Below, one piece after another: positions 15,101 to 26,836 of a stretch of 64,000 bases of DNA. Both the position numbers and the translations under genes were made by a program. The notes beneath the pieces are model-generated. The model ran no database searches. It saw only the letters and a program-made list of their open reading frames with translations, and was not told the origin of the DNA. This DNA comes from Salminus brasiliensis (taxonomy: Eukaryota > Chordata > Actinopteri > Characiformes > Bryconidae), in NCBI RefSeq assembly GCF_030463535.1, contig NC_132878.1:31290261-31354260 (forward strand), written 5' to 3'. The number at the start of each line of letters is the position of its first letter. Positions within the stretch are counted from its first letter, which is position 1.

Positions 15101-15698
15101 TGCAGCACAGCAAGTCGAGTTGAATCAAGATCAGACAGGATCCGACATTACCTCTGATACCAGCGCAGATTTTTGGGCCGGTCACGGCTTCCCAAGTGAC
15201 GACTATGGGCTGGTGCTTCGTGGGCCACTACGGCAAGAACCCCAGCAAGATGTGACTGGCTTGGTCATACCTGATATGTTCAACATGTCAGAACAACCCT
15301 CAGAGTGTAAAGTCAATCTATACAAGGCACAGAGCAGAGAGAAAGACCCGGACGAGAAGAGACACGAGCAGGAAGAGCAAGAAGAGAAGAAGGAGAATGA
15401 GGAGGAGGAGGAGGAGGAGGAGGAAAATCAAGAAAGGGGAACATTAGTAGACTGGGATCCTCGGACTGGGGTGCTAAAGATCCCTCTGCTCTGCCAGTTC
15501 GGCTCAGAAAATGCCACAGACACAGAAGTGAAGACTGTAACTGTGGAAGAAACCAGAGTGGATACAAAGCTTCTCCAGCACAGGCCAGTCTTAACCAGCG
15601 TGGTGATTAGACAGTCTTCACAGGAGAGCAGAGAGGAGGACATCTTCACGAAAATGGAGAAAGACTGGGGGCTGCAGATCCAGAGCAGTCCTGAATAG
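4372..15698 (+). CDS. il20ra: Interleukin-20 receptor subunit alpha (class II cytokine receptor, CRFB8-like), seven exons
   Basis: This is a plasma-membrane receptor chain for IL-20-family cytokines that signals through JAK1/STAT3. Coding exons are 4372-4438, 6547-6673, 9171-9373, 11777-11952, 12647-12791, 14293-14432 and 14865-15698. All have GT-AG borders and consistent phase, giving about 563 residues (human IL20RA is 553). Residues 1-22 form a hydrophobic signal peptide. Two fibronectin-like domains follow, with NTLHWSPG, a YTVEY strand and the KCRGISDTEC cysteine pair in the first, and conserved cysteines (HCVQ, WICI) in the second. A membrane segment spans about 246-272. The tail has a YxxQ motif at Tyr365 (STAT3-type docking), a glutamate run at about 465-474, then TLVDWDPRTG (about 478) and a KDWGLQI end. 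These last two motifs mark IL20RA rather than IL22RA1. The start was chosen because the upstream ATG stops after nine codons. Confidence 0.93.
7030..7570. repeat. Minisatellite in il20ra intron 2
   Basis: Imperfect units of about 35-50 bases repeat the theme GTTATATAGTGTAATGAAG followed by TTCACTGTAAAG or TGCATTTATAG. ATGG-rich simple sequence follows (about 7,570-7,760). No coding content is visible. Confidence 0.85.
7764..8441. repeat. Copy 1 of an approximately 670-bp direct repeat flanking il20ra exon 3
   Basis: This stretch is repeated with high similarity at 9,855-10,509. Shared blocks run from the TTACCTAAATACACATATT area through GACCAGATGGATGGACAAAC to CTCAATTAAGCCTTCCCA. The copies differ by indels: copy 1 has about 50 extra bases near 8,255-8,305. 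It could be a local duplication or two insertions of one element. Confidence 0.85.
8523..8700 (-). mobile_element. Truncated SINE copy in il20ra intron 2
   Basis: The sequence shares the tail of the SINE at 48,908-49,127 (AGTAAAGGTG, CTCCGCATTT, ACCCATCTG, AGTGAACACACAC) but lacks the tRNA-like head. It is a 5'-truncated copy in minus orientation. Confidence 0.65.
9083..9121. repeat. (TA)n microsatellite just before il20ra exon 3
   Basis: This is a pure TA run ending about 50 bases before the exon 3 acceptor at 9,169-9,170. Confidence 0.95.
9385..9830. repeat. ATGG/ATGA-rich simple repeat after il20ra exon 3
   Basis: An interrupted tetranucleotide array (GGATGAATGAATG-like units) leads directly into copy 2 of the direct repeat. 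Similar ATGG sequence precedes copy 1. Confidence 0.9.
9855..10509. repeat. Copy 2 of the approximately 670-bp direct repeat
   Basis: Same orientation as copy 1 (7,764-8,441), with exon 3 of il20ra lying between the two. It lacks about 50 bases present in copy 1 and has an extra stretch of about 25 bases near 10,278-10,303. Confidence 0.85.
10690..11190. repeat. Interspersed repeat in il20ra intron 3
   Basis: The stretch has the TTATTGTCATTTCAGCTCTG and TACAAGTACA theme, then CAATACAGTACA and AAGGTGCATAGA units. It looks like a common teleost interspersed repeat. The class cannot be assigned from this sequence alone. Confidence 0.45.
11260..11430 (+). mobile_element. Conserved 3' tail of a teleost retroposon
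   Basis: The run GGACTGGTTCCCCTTTTGAG, then TCTCAAGGTTTCTTCCTC and AAAAAGCGCCATATAAATAA is the conserved tail shared by many fish LINE/SINE copies. Only the 3' end is present. Confidence 0.6.
13990..14105 (+). mobile_element. Fragment of the common MITE family
   Basis: The interior matches the element at 50,112-50,513, including TAGATTTTAGA, GATCTGATT and GCACATTAGTGAGGTCA. Both ends are missing. Confidence 0.5.
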
Positions 15699-17317
15699 AC
15701 TAATGACCTGGTCAAACGACTATACTCATGCTGCTGCTTCTTCTCAGGGGTTCAGGTTCTGCAAAGCTTTGTCTACCCACCAGAACACAGTGGATGCAGC
15801 CTGACTGTCAGGGGCCATTTTTTCTGTTTCTCTCTTTGTAATTTCCATTTTTGGGTGAGTTTGTACTAAATTAGAGGGCAGGGATCACTTGTTTCCTTGT
15901 TGTACAGAGTTAAAATGATCTTAAGTATTAGAGGAAGTGCCCAACTGACACTCACTGTAATTACAGTTGCGACCTGTTCATTACATCAGTGCTTTTGGAA
16001 ATCTCTCCTCTTTATTCTGTTTTCATACCCTGGAAGTACTGAGAGCTTTACATATGTAGTAGTAATGTGTTTTGTGTGGTTTACAGATTGTGAAATGAAG
16101 ATGATGAAATGAAGGCACTTTTTAAGTTAACTGTTTTACAATGTCCATGGTGGACTAGTCACATAATCATCCTGCTCCATTTCCACAACACTGTGAATGT
16201 AGGCTGTGAAAACTATAAAGTATATTTTTTCAGATTTTACAGATGTCTATCTTTTCTACTTTTCTGTTGTGATGTTCCACACTGCTCAAAGGCTGTGTTC
16301 AGACTGCAGGCAAATCAGATCTGGGGAGATGTCCGCACTGTTATTTACAAGTGATCGAATCAGATTTGCATGTCCGGACATCACAAACCTATCTGCGTGG
16401 GTTGCTGCAGTAATGACATAGGCATTAACGAGCTGCTCTCAGACTCGGAAGCAGGAGAGATGGAGGTTTCTCTGGATTTAACATGGTTGTTGTCTGTAGC
16501 ATTGCGAGTGACACAACTGAAACACAGAAATCTGATTTGAATGTCTAGTGCGTCCAGCCTGAGACACAGCTGAACAAGTCTGATTGTAATCGCATGTGGT
16601 TTCTGGCTGTCTAGACTATCACAAATCTTGACACAATTTAAATATGCCAAAAATTAGATTTGGTCTGGCAGTCTGAACACAGCCAAAATGTCCTGTTTTT
16701 TCTTGAAGGATCATTGTTTTTGGTCATTGGTACTACATGTTTGTGCACATATTACCAGTGCTTAGCATTATGTCACCTTTTATCTTAAATATGACATCAA
16801 TAACGTTGCCAGTGCTGAAGGATATTATATAAAAGTCTAATTGGTTAAATGCTTGGTTTCCTAAATGAAGGTCATGTATGAAGGACTCCAATGAGTGTAT
16901 ATTGTGTCATTTTAAAAATGTCATATCTGTCTTTCAAGGCTCTTTGTTGTTTGTTATAATAGAGATTATTGGCAGAATAAATGCCTTTACTGACCAAACA
17001 GAGTATCCTATGACCTTTTCCTGTGGTTCTATTGGTTAAAAAGAAATATGTTGATACCTGACAGGTAGTCACACCTGCAGACAGCCACAGACATTTCAAT
17101 AGTGGCAATTACCCAGGTCTCAGTTGTCCTATTACAGGCCTGGCCATTACTGGAATGTTTCATTTCCTGGCATGGAAACCTCACCAGTAACACAAGTTCT
17201 TCAATAAAGCCTCCTATACATTTCTCAGTTTACCCTTCAATACTGTATCTACTTGTGTATCATTGCATCACACAATGCATTCTTTATTAATAATATAAAT
17301 TAACAGGTTATAGATGT

Positions 17318-17351
<34 letters not shown>

Positions 17352-18654
17352 CAAACAAAACTATTGGCTGTTATGGGGGAGGGGGAGGGGCTTGCTTTAA
17401 TAGCTGGTTTTCCCTCTTGGTACAAATGACTCATAGGCATTTTTGGTAGCTGTCTATCATTTTCCAACATCAACCAATTGACATATCTGTCCACTCCTCC
17501 TTACAAAATTCGTTCAGCTGAGTTAGAAGGATTTTTGAATGTTCTGCTAGAAGGGTCCACTTGTGGTTCAGCTTCAGCCTTTTATCAAATAGCCTCACAT
17601 TTCCTTCTTAGGTACTTGTGGGTACAATGGGGAATCCAGGTCTCGTTTACTAAAGCAGTTCTGTGAACTGACCTTATACTTAGGTGTTCAAACCAGCAAT
17701 GGCACAGCCATCTGTGACCAGGAGTCTAAGAGAGCATGATTGGCCTTGCTCTCTCTGGCTTTGGTTGCATTTTGTATTGAGGAGACCCAACTAGCAGGAG
17801 AGAATTAGAGATGGCCTGTGTGGTGAGCTTTTTTTTTGTATTGTTTTTCTGAGACTTTCCATACAGCATAAAGTTGTGTAGTCTTTCGATTGGTTGATTC
17901 ATGCCCTTTCATGATGGCTGACTTCTATATAAATCCTTTGATGGATTGCTGGGTTCTTGGAGAATTCTTGAAGTACCAGTGGTGTTTTTCACGTGTGGAT
18001 GAGTTTTCAGTGGAGGAACAGACTACAAATGACTTAGAAAGTTATAATTTCTGCTAACCCTTTTTTATTGCATCTACACTTATATAAAAGTTGTGGGTCA
18101 CTGATCTGAAAGGGAAAGTACAGATTATGTAAACCTAGGAAATCTGGCTCCCTCTTCTGGTTGGGAGAAGAACAAATCGTGAATTATCAACATTTATCTT
18201 CATGGCTTGAAATTGGGCGACCTGCTGATGAGGACTGTGGTCACGGGCCTTCCAACACAAAAAGGAGAACATTTTAGAAATGGTAAATAAGTTGGGAGAT
18301 ACAGAATCCTGAATTTCAGAATTTCAGAATTTCAGAATCCAACACCTTCAACGGGCTCTCAACACTGGTCCCATGCTCACCAAGAACATCTCATTTATTT
18401 GCTCAAGGTCTTCCCCTCCCCTCCTCTCCTCTCCTCTCCTCTATTTCTACTCACACTTTCTCATGTTTTCTTCCACCATTGCAGCCTGCTCCTCTCTAAA
18501 GCAGTCATCAATGCAGGCCTCTGTAGTTGCTGTCCTTATTATTGTTCCTGCTTGGAAGCTCATAGTGAACATCAAAGTGGAGACTTCAGTTATCTGTAGC
18601 ACTTATACAGTAGGAGGGTCATTGTGTCAGAGTGTGTGTGTGTTGTATACATAC
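15699..18654. other. il20ra 3' UTR and intergenic DNA
   Basis: No further gene was found. AATAAA signals on the plus strand at 16,976-16,981 and 17,203-17,208 are candidate poly(A) signals for il20ra. If either is used, the MITE at 16,291-16,684 lies inside the 3' UTR. An ATGT tetranucleotide run sits at about 17,322-17,350 and a CTCCT run at about 18,419-18,445. Nothing is recognised in 17,400-18,300. Confidence 0.5.
16291..16684. mobile_element. MITE with 17-18 bp terminal inverted repeats
   Basis: The left end GGCTGTGTTCAGACTGCAG is matched by the inverted right end CAGTCTGAACACAGCC. The interior (394 bases in total) has no transposase. It is a non-autonomous DNA transposon. The superfamily is not determined, although A-rich bases flank both ends. 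Confidence 0.75.
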
Positions 18655-19670
18655 GCTGCAGGAAATCCTCTCTGCTGTTTGGTTCTGAGGGTAAAGTCAT
18701 GTGAAGTGTGGCAGCTGTGGAGACAGTGGAGAGTGATTCATCAGAATGAATGGAGAAGACTCAAACCCTCCATTCAGAAAGAAAGAAGCAGCTCACAGAT
18801 ATTCAGCATCTTTACACTACATCAGTCTGAAGATTACACATGCTCGAATTACTCTCTACATCTTATCAATTGGTACCGTTTACATTTATGGCATTTAGCT
18901 GACGCTCTTATCCAGAGCGACTTACAAGGTTACTCGTATTACAGAGGTGGGCCAATGTAGTGTTAGGAGTCTTGCCCAAGGACTCTTATTGGTATAGCGC
19001 AGCATAGTGACCTAGACCGGGAATTGAACCCCAGTCTTCCACATGGTGTGGTAGCTCACTGGCAGGTAGTGGTGTTATCTGCTGCGCCACACCAACCACC
19101 ACCCATTTGGGTAATACACTACACTAGCTAATGAACTATACTATAAAGATAAATAATTTACTTGTGTGTGTGTATACTCCTCTTACCCTCTTGAGATATT
19201 TTACTGAATTCCTTCTTGCAGTTCCTCCAGTTGCTCTTTCAGATCAGAGAGAGATTTCCTCACTTTATTAAATGAAAGATGCTGACTGACAGTGGTGCTG
19301 GGTGAGTCCTCACATCCAGAAGAGACAAACAAAGCCTGGAAACTCTGCACAGAGAACCAACACAATAGAGAAAGGCAAGGATGGACAAGAACTGACATGT
19401 AATAATATCTGTTAAATGTGAATTCCAACTGGTACATACATTGATGCCTTAATGCCTATTTTTAAGAGCGGGTTCCATTAAGACCCTTTATCAGGAGGAG
19501 CAGGTTCCTCTGTGTGTAAAAGCTGCTCCAGCTCAGTGTGTCTCCTCTTTAGATCACTGATCTCCTGCTCCAGCTGCTCCAGGAGTTCCTCAGCTCCACT
19601 CAGTTCAGCCTTCTCCTGAGCTCTGATCAGCTCTGTTACCTCAGAGCGCTTTTTCTCAATGGAGCAGATT
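18655..19670 (-). pseudogene. finTRIM pseudogene fragment
   Basis: On the minus strand this has remnants of the finTRIM exon series seen at 36,041-41,694. There is a coiled-coil exon (about 19,670-19,490, matching the exon at 37,552-37,785), a post-coil exon (from 19,344) and the 60-bp linker exon (18,714-18,655). The coiled-coil exon has lost its 5' part and has an internal deletion near its end. The post-coil exon is shifted and stops at 19,201-19,203. No RING/B-box exon and no B30.2 exon are present. Sequence is closest to the RING-bearing copy. It is a dead duplicate in opposite orientation to the two live genes. Confidence 0.8.
18880..19100 (+). mobile_element. Interspersed teleost repeat inside the finTRIM relic
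   Basis: It starts with the very common fish motif TTTACATTTATGGCATTTAG followed by CTGACGCTCTTATCCAGAGC and GACTTACAA. It continues to a tRNA-like end (AATTGAACCCC, TGCGCCACACC). It is inserted between two relic exons. Confidence 0.65.
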
Positions 19671-19689
19671 TATTGTCCATGTTGAGGCT

Positions 19690-21788
19690 ATTTAGCATCC
19701 CAAAATGTCCCAACAGAAAGAATAAATTTTGTTTGAATATTAATGGTAGTAAAATGTTTATGAGTCTATATGCTTCTACAGTCTTTTACCCAGTGTGATC
19801 ACAAGCAGGTGTGACTGCAATTCCCCTAAAATCATTTGCCATTTTAAAATGTCAGCCTTCCTTGTCCAGAGCTGCTAGAGGGTCCAAGATCTAAGTGATG
19901 GAGTGACTTGCAACTTATTTGTTATTTGTTATTTATTTGTCTGCTTATGAACACATCAGGAAAACACTGGTAGGACTGACTTTTTCTCACACTCGTTATT
20001 AGTTTGTTTATTAGTTTGTTAACATTTTTTTCTTGAAAGAGAGGAATTCCTGAGGTGTTAGAAATATTGGATGTTTCCCTAATACAGACATTATAATTAC
20101 TTATAATTTACAACATTTCCGTTTAATTCAGTGATTCAGAGAAGGGTTTGGTGTGAAATGGTTCATTGTAGACAAACTAACAGACTCAGGTTTCATAAAT
20201 AGTCATTTCATTTACTGCACTAAATCTCCTAAGTTTTATATGTATTGTTAAAAGACCTTTTATGAGGGATTTGAGATGTGAGATTTGAGATGAGATATTT
20301 TGCCCTGCATATATCCTTCCACTATGAATGTAATAAAAAATAATGCATTTAAAGAGCAAAATCTTTTCAAAACTGTGATGAAACATGGGCATCAGTCAGG
20401 TTTATTAATAAGTACCTGGTGTAGTACATTTCTGTGAGAGTACATTTAGAGGTATTAAGCCATTTAGATATGTGGTTTCACTTACCACACTGTAACACCT
20501 AACTGCACTAATTACTATCTTAATTAAGCAAACTTAAATACTACAGAAAGTTGGGAGAAAATAAGGTGACACAGCCAAACTAACTCAAAAAGATGCAGTT
20601 GAGATACACACTTAACTCTTTTGTGTAAACCCACCTTTTTTTTTTTTTTTTTTTTTAGCATATTTTGAGTTAAGGTGAGTTCATTTAATGGAGTTCTACT
20701 CTCTGAGTGAACTGGGTTGTTCCAGTGAAATACTGTATGGTGACTTTTAAGGTGGGCCTTATGCTCGTTCAGTAGAACCTTGAGGAGTAAAACTCCCATT
20801 CCCATTGGCTCCTGGCACTATCTATTTGCATACTGGGCCTGTCCCACCCCCCTTCATTCACCATCAATGTGCATTCATTCCCCCCAGACTATCTTCCCCA
20901 GTGAGTAGCTGAAATCAGTGTTGAAGGTTGTAGGAACAAGCTGCTAATCATGTGTCTTCTAAGTATGGCTTGTGTTGGTTAAATGCCAATGTAAGGTGGA
21001 CAGGGTCTGCTCAAGCAGTAATGCAAGTTTATGCAGTCAGTGTTTAACACAACTGTTAATTGCTAGAAATTCACACACACTGTAAAACAGAAGTATTTAA
21101 TGAATAAATACAATAAATGCTCCTATATGATGGGTTTTAACTGCATGTTCACAGAAGACAACATAAGTTATTGATGCATTTACATTAAAAAGTTTGAAAC
21201 ATACAACAGTATAGAATAGTAATAATGTTCCACCTCACTGATGTTACATTTACTTGATATGTAATGAAGGTAATCTGGTGGTAATCTCAGGTAAAGCCCA
21301 ACATTGAAAAACAACACATCCAACGGGAAAAATCGTTTGGTGGTGAAAGTGAGACATTGGCGATGTCAGTGGGGCAGCTACTGCAAACAATAGATCTTGT
21401 TATATACCAAGGTTTTAAAGAATGCGTTTATTGAGTAGGTTATTTGACTGGAAGACTGGGAGTCTTTCAGTATACTTTTGTAGGTATTATTCACAAGTTT
21501 TACCAGATGTATTGCTGTCATCATTTGATCCTCTCAGAACCGTGTGCGATCAGTTAGCCGAAGAGATACCTGGCCTGTCCGTTACCCATCTTTGGTCAAA
21601 CTAGTTTTACCTTTTAACCTACTGTTGCATTGAAAGGTCTAACAGGTTGCCGTGTGTTACCGTGGCAGGCCAGCACATGAAGTTTACATTTTTACTGACT
21701 TTACAAATTCATAGAAGGAAATGCATCAATCAAATGCATGGATTAAAACATGTTTAATGGATAATCCACACTGTTAAGAATTCCACAA
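19690..21788. other. Intergenic DNA between the finTRIM relic and cfap206
   Basis: No gene was found. It holds a poly(T) tract (about 20,638-20,655) and a repeat with an octamer motif (20,780-20,905). A reverse-strand AATAAA (plus TTTATT at 21,427-21,432) is a candidate poly(A) signal for cfap206, about 360 bases past its stop. Confidence 0.5.
20780..20905 (+). repeat. Repeat with CCAAT-type and octamer motifs, copy 1
   Basis: It shares GAGTAAAACTC, ATTGGCTCCTGGCAC and TATTTGCATA with copies at 28,255-28,445 (+) and about 34,750-34,990 (-). The class is unknown. Confidence 0.6.
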
Positions 21789-24700
21789 CTATTCATCCAC
21801 TGGTCTAGTTAAGTTGACTCTGGTCATGTGGGTGGCTGTAGTCTCCCCTCCTCTCAGCCCAGCCAGGTAGACCTGTGGTTTGGGGACATTACTCTGGCCA
21901 TCCCTCTTCGTCTGGCAAGCGATGTCTTTGGGGGGGAACGTCTGGGTGCTGTTGTGCCTCCTCATGTGGCTCAGGTTGGTCTGCATTGAGCGGGTTACTT
22001 TATTGCGCAGATTAGCCTGGAAGACAGTGTACGCTGCATTAAACCTTCTTGCTCCAAGGTCTCAACTTTCATCAATCAATGATCAATCAATCAATCAATA
22101 ATAACACCACAGTATCAACATCTAGCGTGTTCTGCTAAATCACAGATGCCTAAATAAAACAAATGCAGTCATACTAAAGGTCTCAGGGCAAAGTAATGTA
22201 GATTGACATGATCACCAGTTTGATGGCCTTTCGTCTGAGCTCCCACTCGTTCCATTCATAAGACTTTACGATGTTGCTCTCCAGCAGGTGTGTGTCAGTC
22301 TGTGTGCTGCTGTCACTTTTGGTTATGGGCTTTACCAGTAGTCTCTCCCCTGACTGCATCTGGACAGACACATGCTGGTTAGCTATACACAGATAGCTCT
22401 ACACAGAACCTCTTAAAGGGTTTGGGAATGAGCTGATGAGAGCTGATGCTAAAGCAGTTAGCAATCTCAAAATATGTGCAAAACATGTAAAACCTGGCTA
22501 ATGGCTGTTGGTAAAACACTATAAGGTAGACACTCTCTTATTCAGTGCTTTGTCTGAAATGAAGGGTATTAATAGGGAGTTTGCCTCTGTTTGATGCAGT
22601 TTGACTCAAAAAAGCTTCAGAAAGCTTCTGAAAAGCTTTACACCAGATGTTCAAACATTAATTTTAGGAAGATTTGATGGCATCCAACCCTACAAAGGCA
22701 TCAGCAAGATCATGTACTGAGTTTTAGAGATTAGTTCTGACACTCCAACTTATTCTAAAAGTAGTGGATGGAGCTCCATTACTCTAAACCTCAATGCTGG
22801 GGGCAATATAGCCTTTGAGTTGATGTTTGTTGTTGGGCATGGTGACCTTAGGCTCATGTGCAGCTGCTCCACACTTCTACTGGGCAATGCCTTTCAAAGG
22901 TCATTATATAAGTTTCAACTGAATGACTTTGTCAGCAACGGGTGTACCTTAAAGCAGCTGAACTCACTCCTTAGAAAGGGCTGTCTGGATACTGTTTTTG
23001 GACATACAGTGTAGTTAATGTGAACACTTCAGAGATTGTGCAGTCATGCTACCTGGGAGTATGGAGTGACGCTGGCAAACTGCTGATGGAGCTCGAGCAG
23101 CTGGATCAGTTCTGGAGATTTCTTCGCTCTTTCCGCCACAAGCTCAATGTACTCATCTGCCTTTGAGGCGAATTCATACGCAACCTGCCTGGAACTGAAG
23201 CTGTAGTACTTCTCCTTGTGTTTCAGGACTCCAATGTTTGGGTTTCCTTTGGAGAGAAAGAGTAATTGGGCTTCATAAAGGAAGGTACCTGTTAATATTC
23301 TTTTGCAGCAGTTTTGGACTTATCTAACTGAATCTGTTTTGTCTTGATGTTACTTCAAGGCAAATGTAGGCACCCATAAAGGATGTGAAATAGAAGATAG
23401 TTTTTGTATTGTATATGTATTTGTAATTTGCTGTTTTAGTCAGTTACCAGTTAAAAATATGGTATCTCATGGTTTTGTCTGCAAAGTTCTAAAATGGAAA
23501 GAAAACTGAGTAAAAAGAAAATATGAAAAAATATATTTATGAGAAGGTACTAGTACTGTAGGCTCTAAGTCAGTGGTCCTGGAGAACAACATGCCCTGCA
23601 CGTTTTTAACGGCTTGTTAATTGGCTGACTAGCTAAATCAGATGTGTTGGGAACAGCGTAAACACAACCCCAAGAATCTGGTACAGCATGACTGGTACTA
23701 AATTGAATACTCTTAGCTATGATAAACTTGTAAAAAATGTGTAGTTTATCTACGTTCTCCATTTCATGAATCTCCTAGCTCCTAGCTTCCGTTACCAACC
23801 TGGCAGTAAAAGCCCATTCTTGTTTATCAGAGTGTATCCACACACACCCCGGTACTGCAGTGGGAGCTTGTCGAAGTTGGCCGTGGTCTCAGGCAGAAAC
23901 CATTCGCAGGACATCATCTCTGCTGGGTCAACACGGTCCTCTGACAAACAAATGAACAAATAAGAATAACCAAGTGTCAGGCCCTCGTTATCACACTCTC
24001 CCCCAGGGCTATGACCATATAAGGACTTTCTCCTCATTTTCATGAATTAGCTCTGTTGCAACCTCTGTTTCACTGCTTTCTATGCTCAAAAGGAAAGTAT
24101 TCTGATCTTGCCTCGATCAGTGTCTTGGTTTTTTGTATGTTTTCCCCTACATCTTGCTCAGCTTCCTCCCAGTCCCAGGTGTGTTGTTTTGCCCAGTTTG
24201 TGTTGCCACGTTACGCTTAGTAGGTGACATGCATTGTTTAATATCTTGTACTGGTGTATTTGTATGTTTTTTGTATGCTGCAGTGGCACACCAAGTACAT
24301 CTACTGTATTTATGTATGTATCAATTTATGTATGTGTTGCTGGGTTTGGAATAATATACTATAAGCAAAAATGAATGTAAATAGTACTAAAAATAGGTAT
24401 TGTAGGGAAAACACAGCATGTGTGTGTACCTCCACTCTCTGCAATTCTTTCCAGGTCAGTTTTGACAGGTACCCCCTCCAACAGCTGCTCCAGCTGACCA
24501 GCTCCCAGAAGATGAGACTGGGCTGACAGGAATGGCCTCAGATTCAACCCCATGTTACTGAGCGTGCTCAGTAGGAGAATCTCGTCTTGAAGCCCCGCCC
24601 ACAGCTTTGCCAGTGCTGTGAAATGAGGCTGATGGGAGGAATGACAGGGGCAAATTGACAAATGTTATTTTTCATTATTTTATTTAAATACAACCATACA

Positions 24701-26782
24701 GTGTGTTCCCTATGTTTTATAGCCTGAGGTCTAATTTATAGTGTGATCCTTTGAAGAAAACCATCACCCCAAACAACCTTTTTCATGTATTCTTCCATTT
24801 TACAGCAATGACAAAACTCCTTTATTCTGATTTAAGGAGCATTAGTCAATATTCAAAAGACAACAACCTCTGAAGGGTGCAATGGTGTTAGCATTTCACA
24901 CTGATATGTGGTATTGCCCACTATAAATGTATTTTTTGATAGGGAAACAAAAACCTGTAAACACTTTACATAAACAAAATGTAAACTGTCTTACTGCTGT
25001 GAGAATTGGCATGTGTATTTGCTGTCTGATAGTTCTATGTTACAAGCTCCCATGTGTTTATCAGTCACTACCTGTGTTAATTGCCTAATGTTCCTTTAAA
25101 CCTTAAGAAATATACCTTCAGATATCTTCAAAAACAGTTGATAACTCCTAACCCAGTCACTCAATTTTGTGTTCTCAGAGGAGTGTAATTTGCCTCTGTT
25201 AGCTGGACGTTCCTGAATATGCATTGCTGTCCATAGACCATTGTTTCCTTGGTAATTTGAATGGATCACTGTCGAGTCTAACTGTCTTTAACTTGGGCAG
25301 ATAAGTGCTTGTTTCATTCCTGGGTTTGGCTGCTTTCCCTAATTCCTGCACAATGTTTTGTGTTCAGGAATGTGACATCAATGCATTCCCTCTATTGTAT
25401 GTTAAATTCAGAATATCCTCCGTATTAAAAGTTACACAAGTTATATTTCAGAGGGGCCTCTGATATGACTGAAGTTCCAATGCAATTTAAAGACACATGT
25501 CAGAGACAAGGGGAAGCAAAACTTACAAATACTTGGGATGTGGGTACGGCGGTATTGGCGTGAACTATGGCCTTTAACATCCTCATCCTCGCTGTGAGCT
25601 CAGTTTGTAAACTCTCCACTTGCTTTGCACACAGGATGACATCGGCCTGGTGGAGATACACAGTATAGATTCACCATATTGTTACACAAAAACATTGTAT
25701 CTTCATTTTTAAGGAGTTAGGAGTACTAAAACTCCAAACACTGGAGAATTTAACAGAGCAAACTAAGTGAGAATGTAGTTTGTATTTGAACAGTGTGAAC
25801 AAATGACAAATATTATCACATTACAAAATTACAAAACCTTACTTAGTCAGTGTCCAGTGATATGTTGTGCTCTTGTGTAAAGTAACTGCAAGCGATCATT
25901 TGTGTCACAGTGGTTCTGGCTACTCATCTTTCTGGTGATGTGGTGATAATCCCAGGTTCTGTAACTCACCAGTAGGAGTTTGAGGAAGACTTCATGTTGG
26001 CGTACGTTGTAGAGAGCCTGTCTGAGCAGGTCGGGGTGCACTGCAGAGTCAGTGTTGGATCCAGAAAGGCTTTCAAGCAGGGCGGTGTACTGCCAGGCTA
26101 ACCTCTGTGTCCCTTCCAGCTCATTCTCTATGTCTGTGCTAGCGGCAGGCAGTGCCTCGTTGAGGATGCCAGGCACTACAGATGTGGTCAGAAAAAATAA
26201 AAGTGAGGGTGAGGTTTTTAGATTTTCACATGGCAAAAAGGGTTTATGATGATTTGATTCAAACAAATAATATCTATTTTTTTTATATTTATTTAAAGCA
26301 GTATCCCTCTACAGTCAGGAAGTGTAATTTGTTCTTTGAGCCACCATTAGAACACATGCTTTGCATTTCTGGACAAGCTGAGAGATACAAAACCGGCATA
26401 TTGCTTATTACTGTGTTACTCATTCCTTGTAACACAGTGCGGTTACTGACATGCCGAGCCAGAAGTAGAAATGAAATAGATGCTATGCTCATTATTACGA
26501 GTCAGCAGAGCATCACAATGATTTTAAAGATGCTATTTTAAGTTAAAACATTATTTACAATGGCAATTTAAAACCACTAAAAATAGTCAGACAGTCTCTT
26601 AGAGAGTTAAAACTCACTTACAATCCTCAATGCTCTCTCCTCCTTTGCCGCTGTCCTTGTTGAAAAGCTGAATCCCTGTGACGATCATGGTCAGCTCATT
26701 CAGCTGCTGCTCTTTGTCCTTTTTGAGCAGAGACATAAAGGTGGCCAGCTCCAACTGGGGGAACACACTCTCCAGCGCAGCT

Positions 26783-26836
<54 letters not shown>

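Noticed and set aside
15313-15715. Minus-strand frames with proline and serine runs under il20ra exon 7
   Set aside because: They are antisense shadows of the acidic GAG repeat in the il20ra tail.
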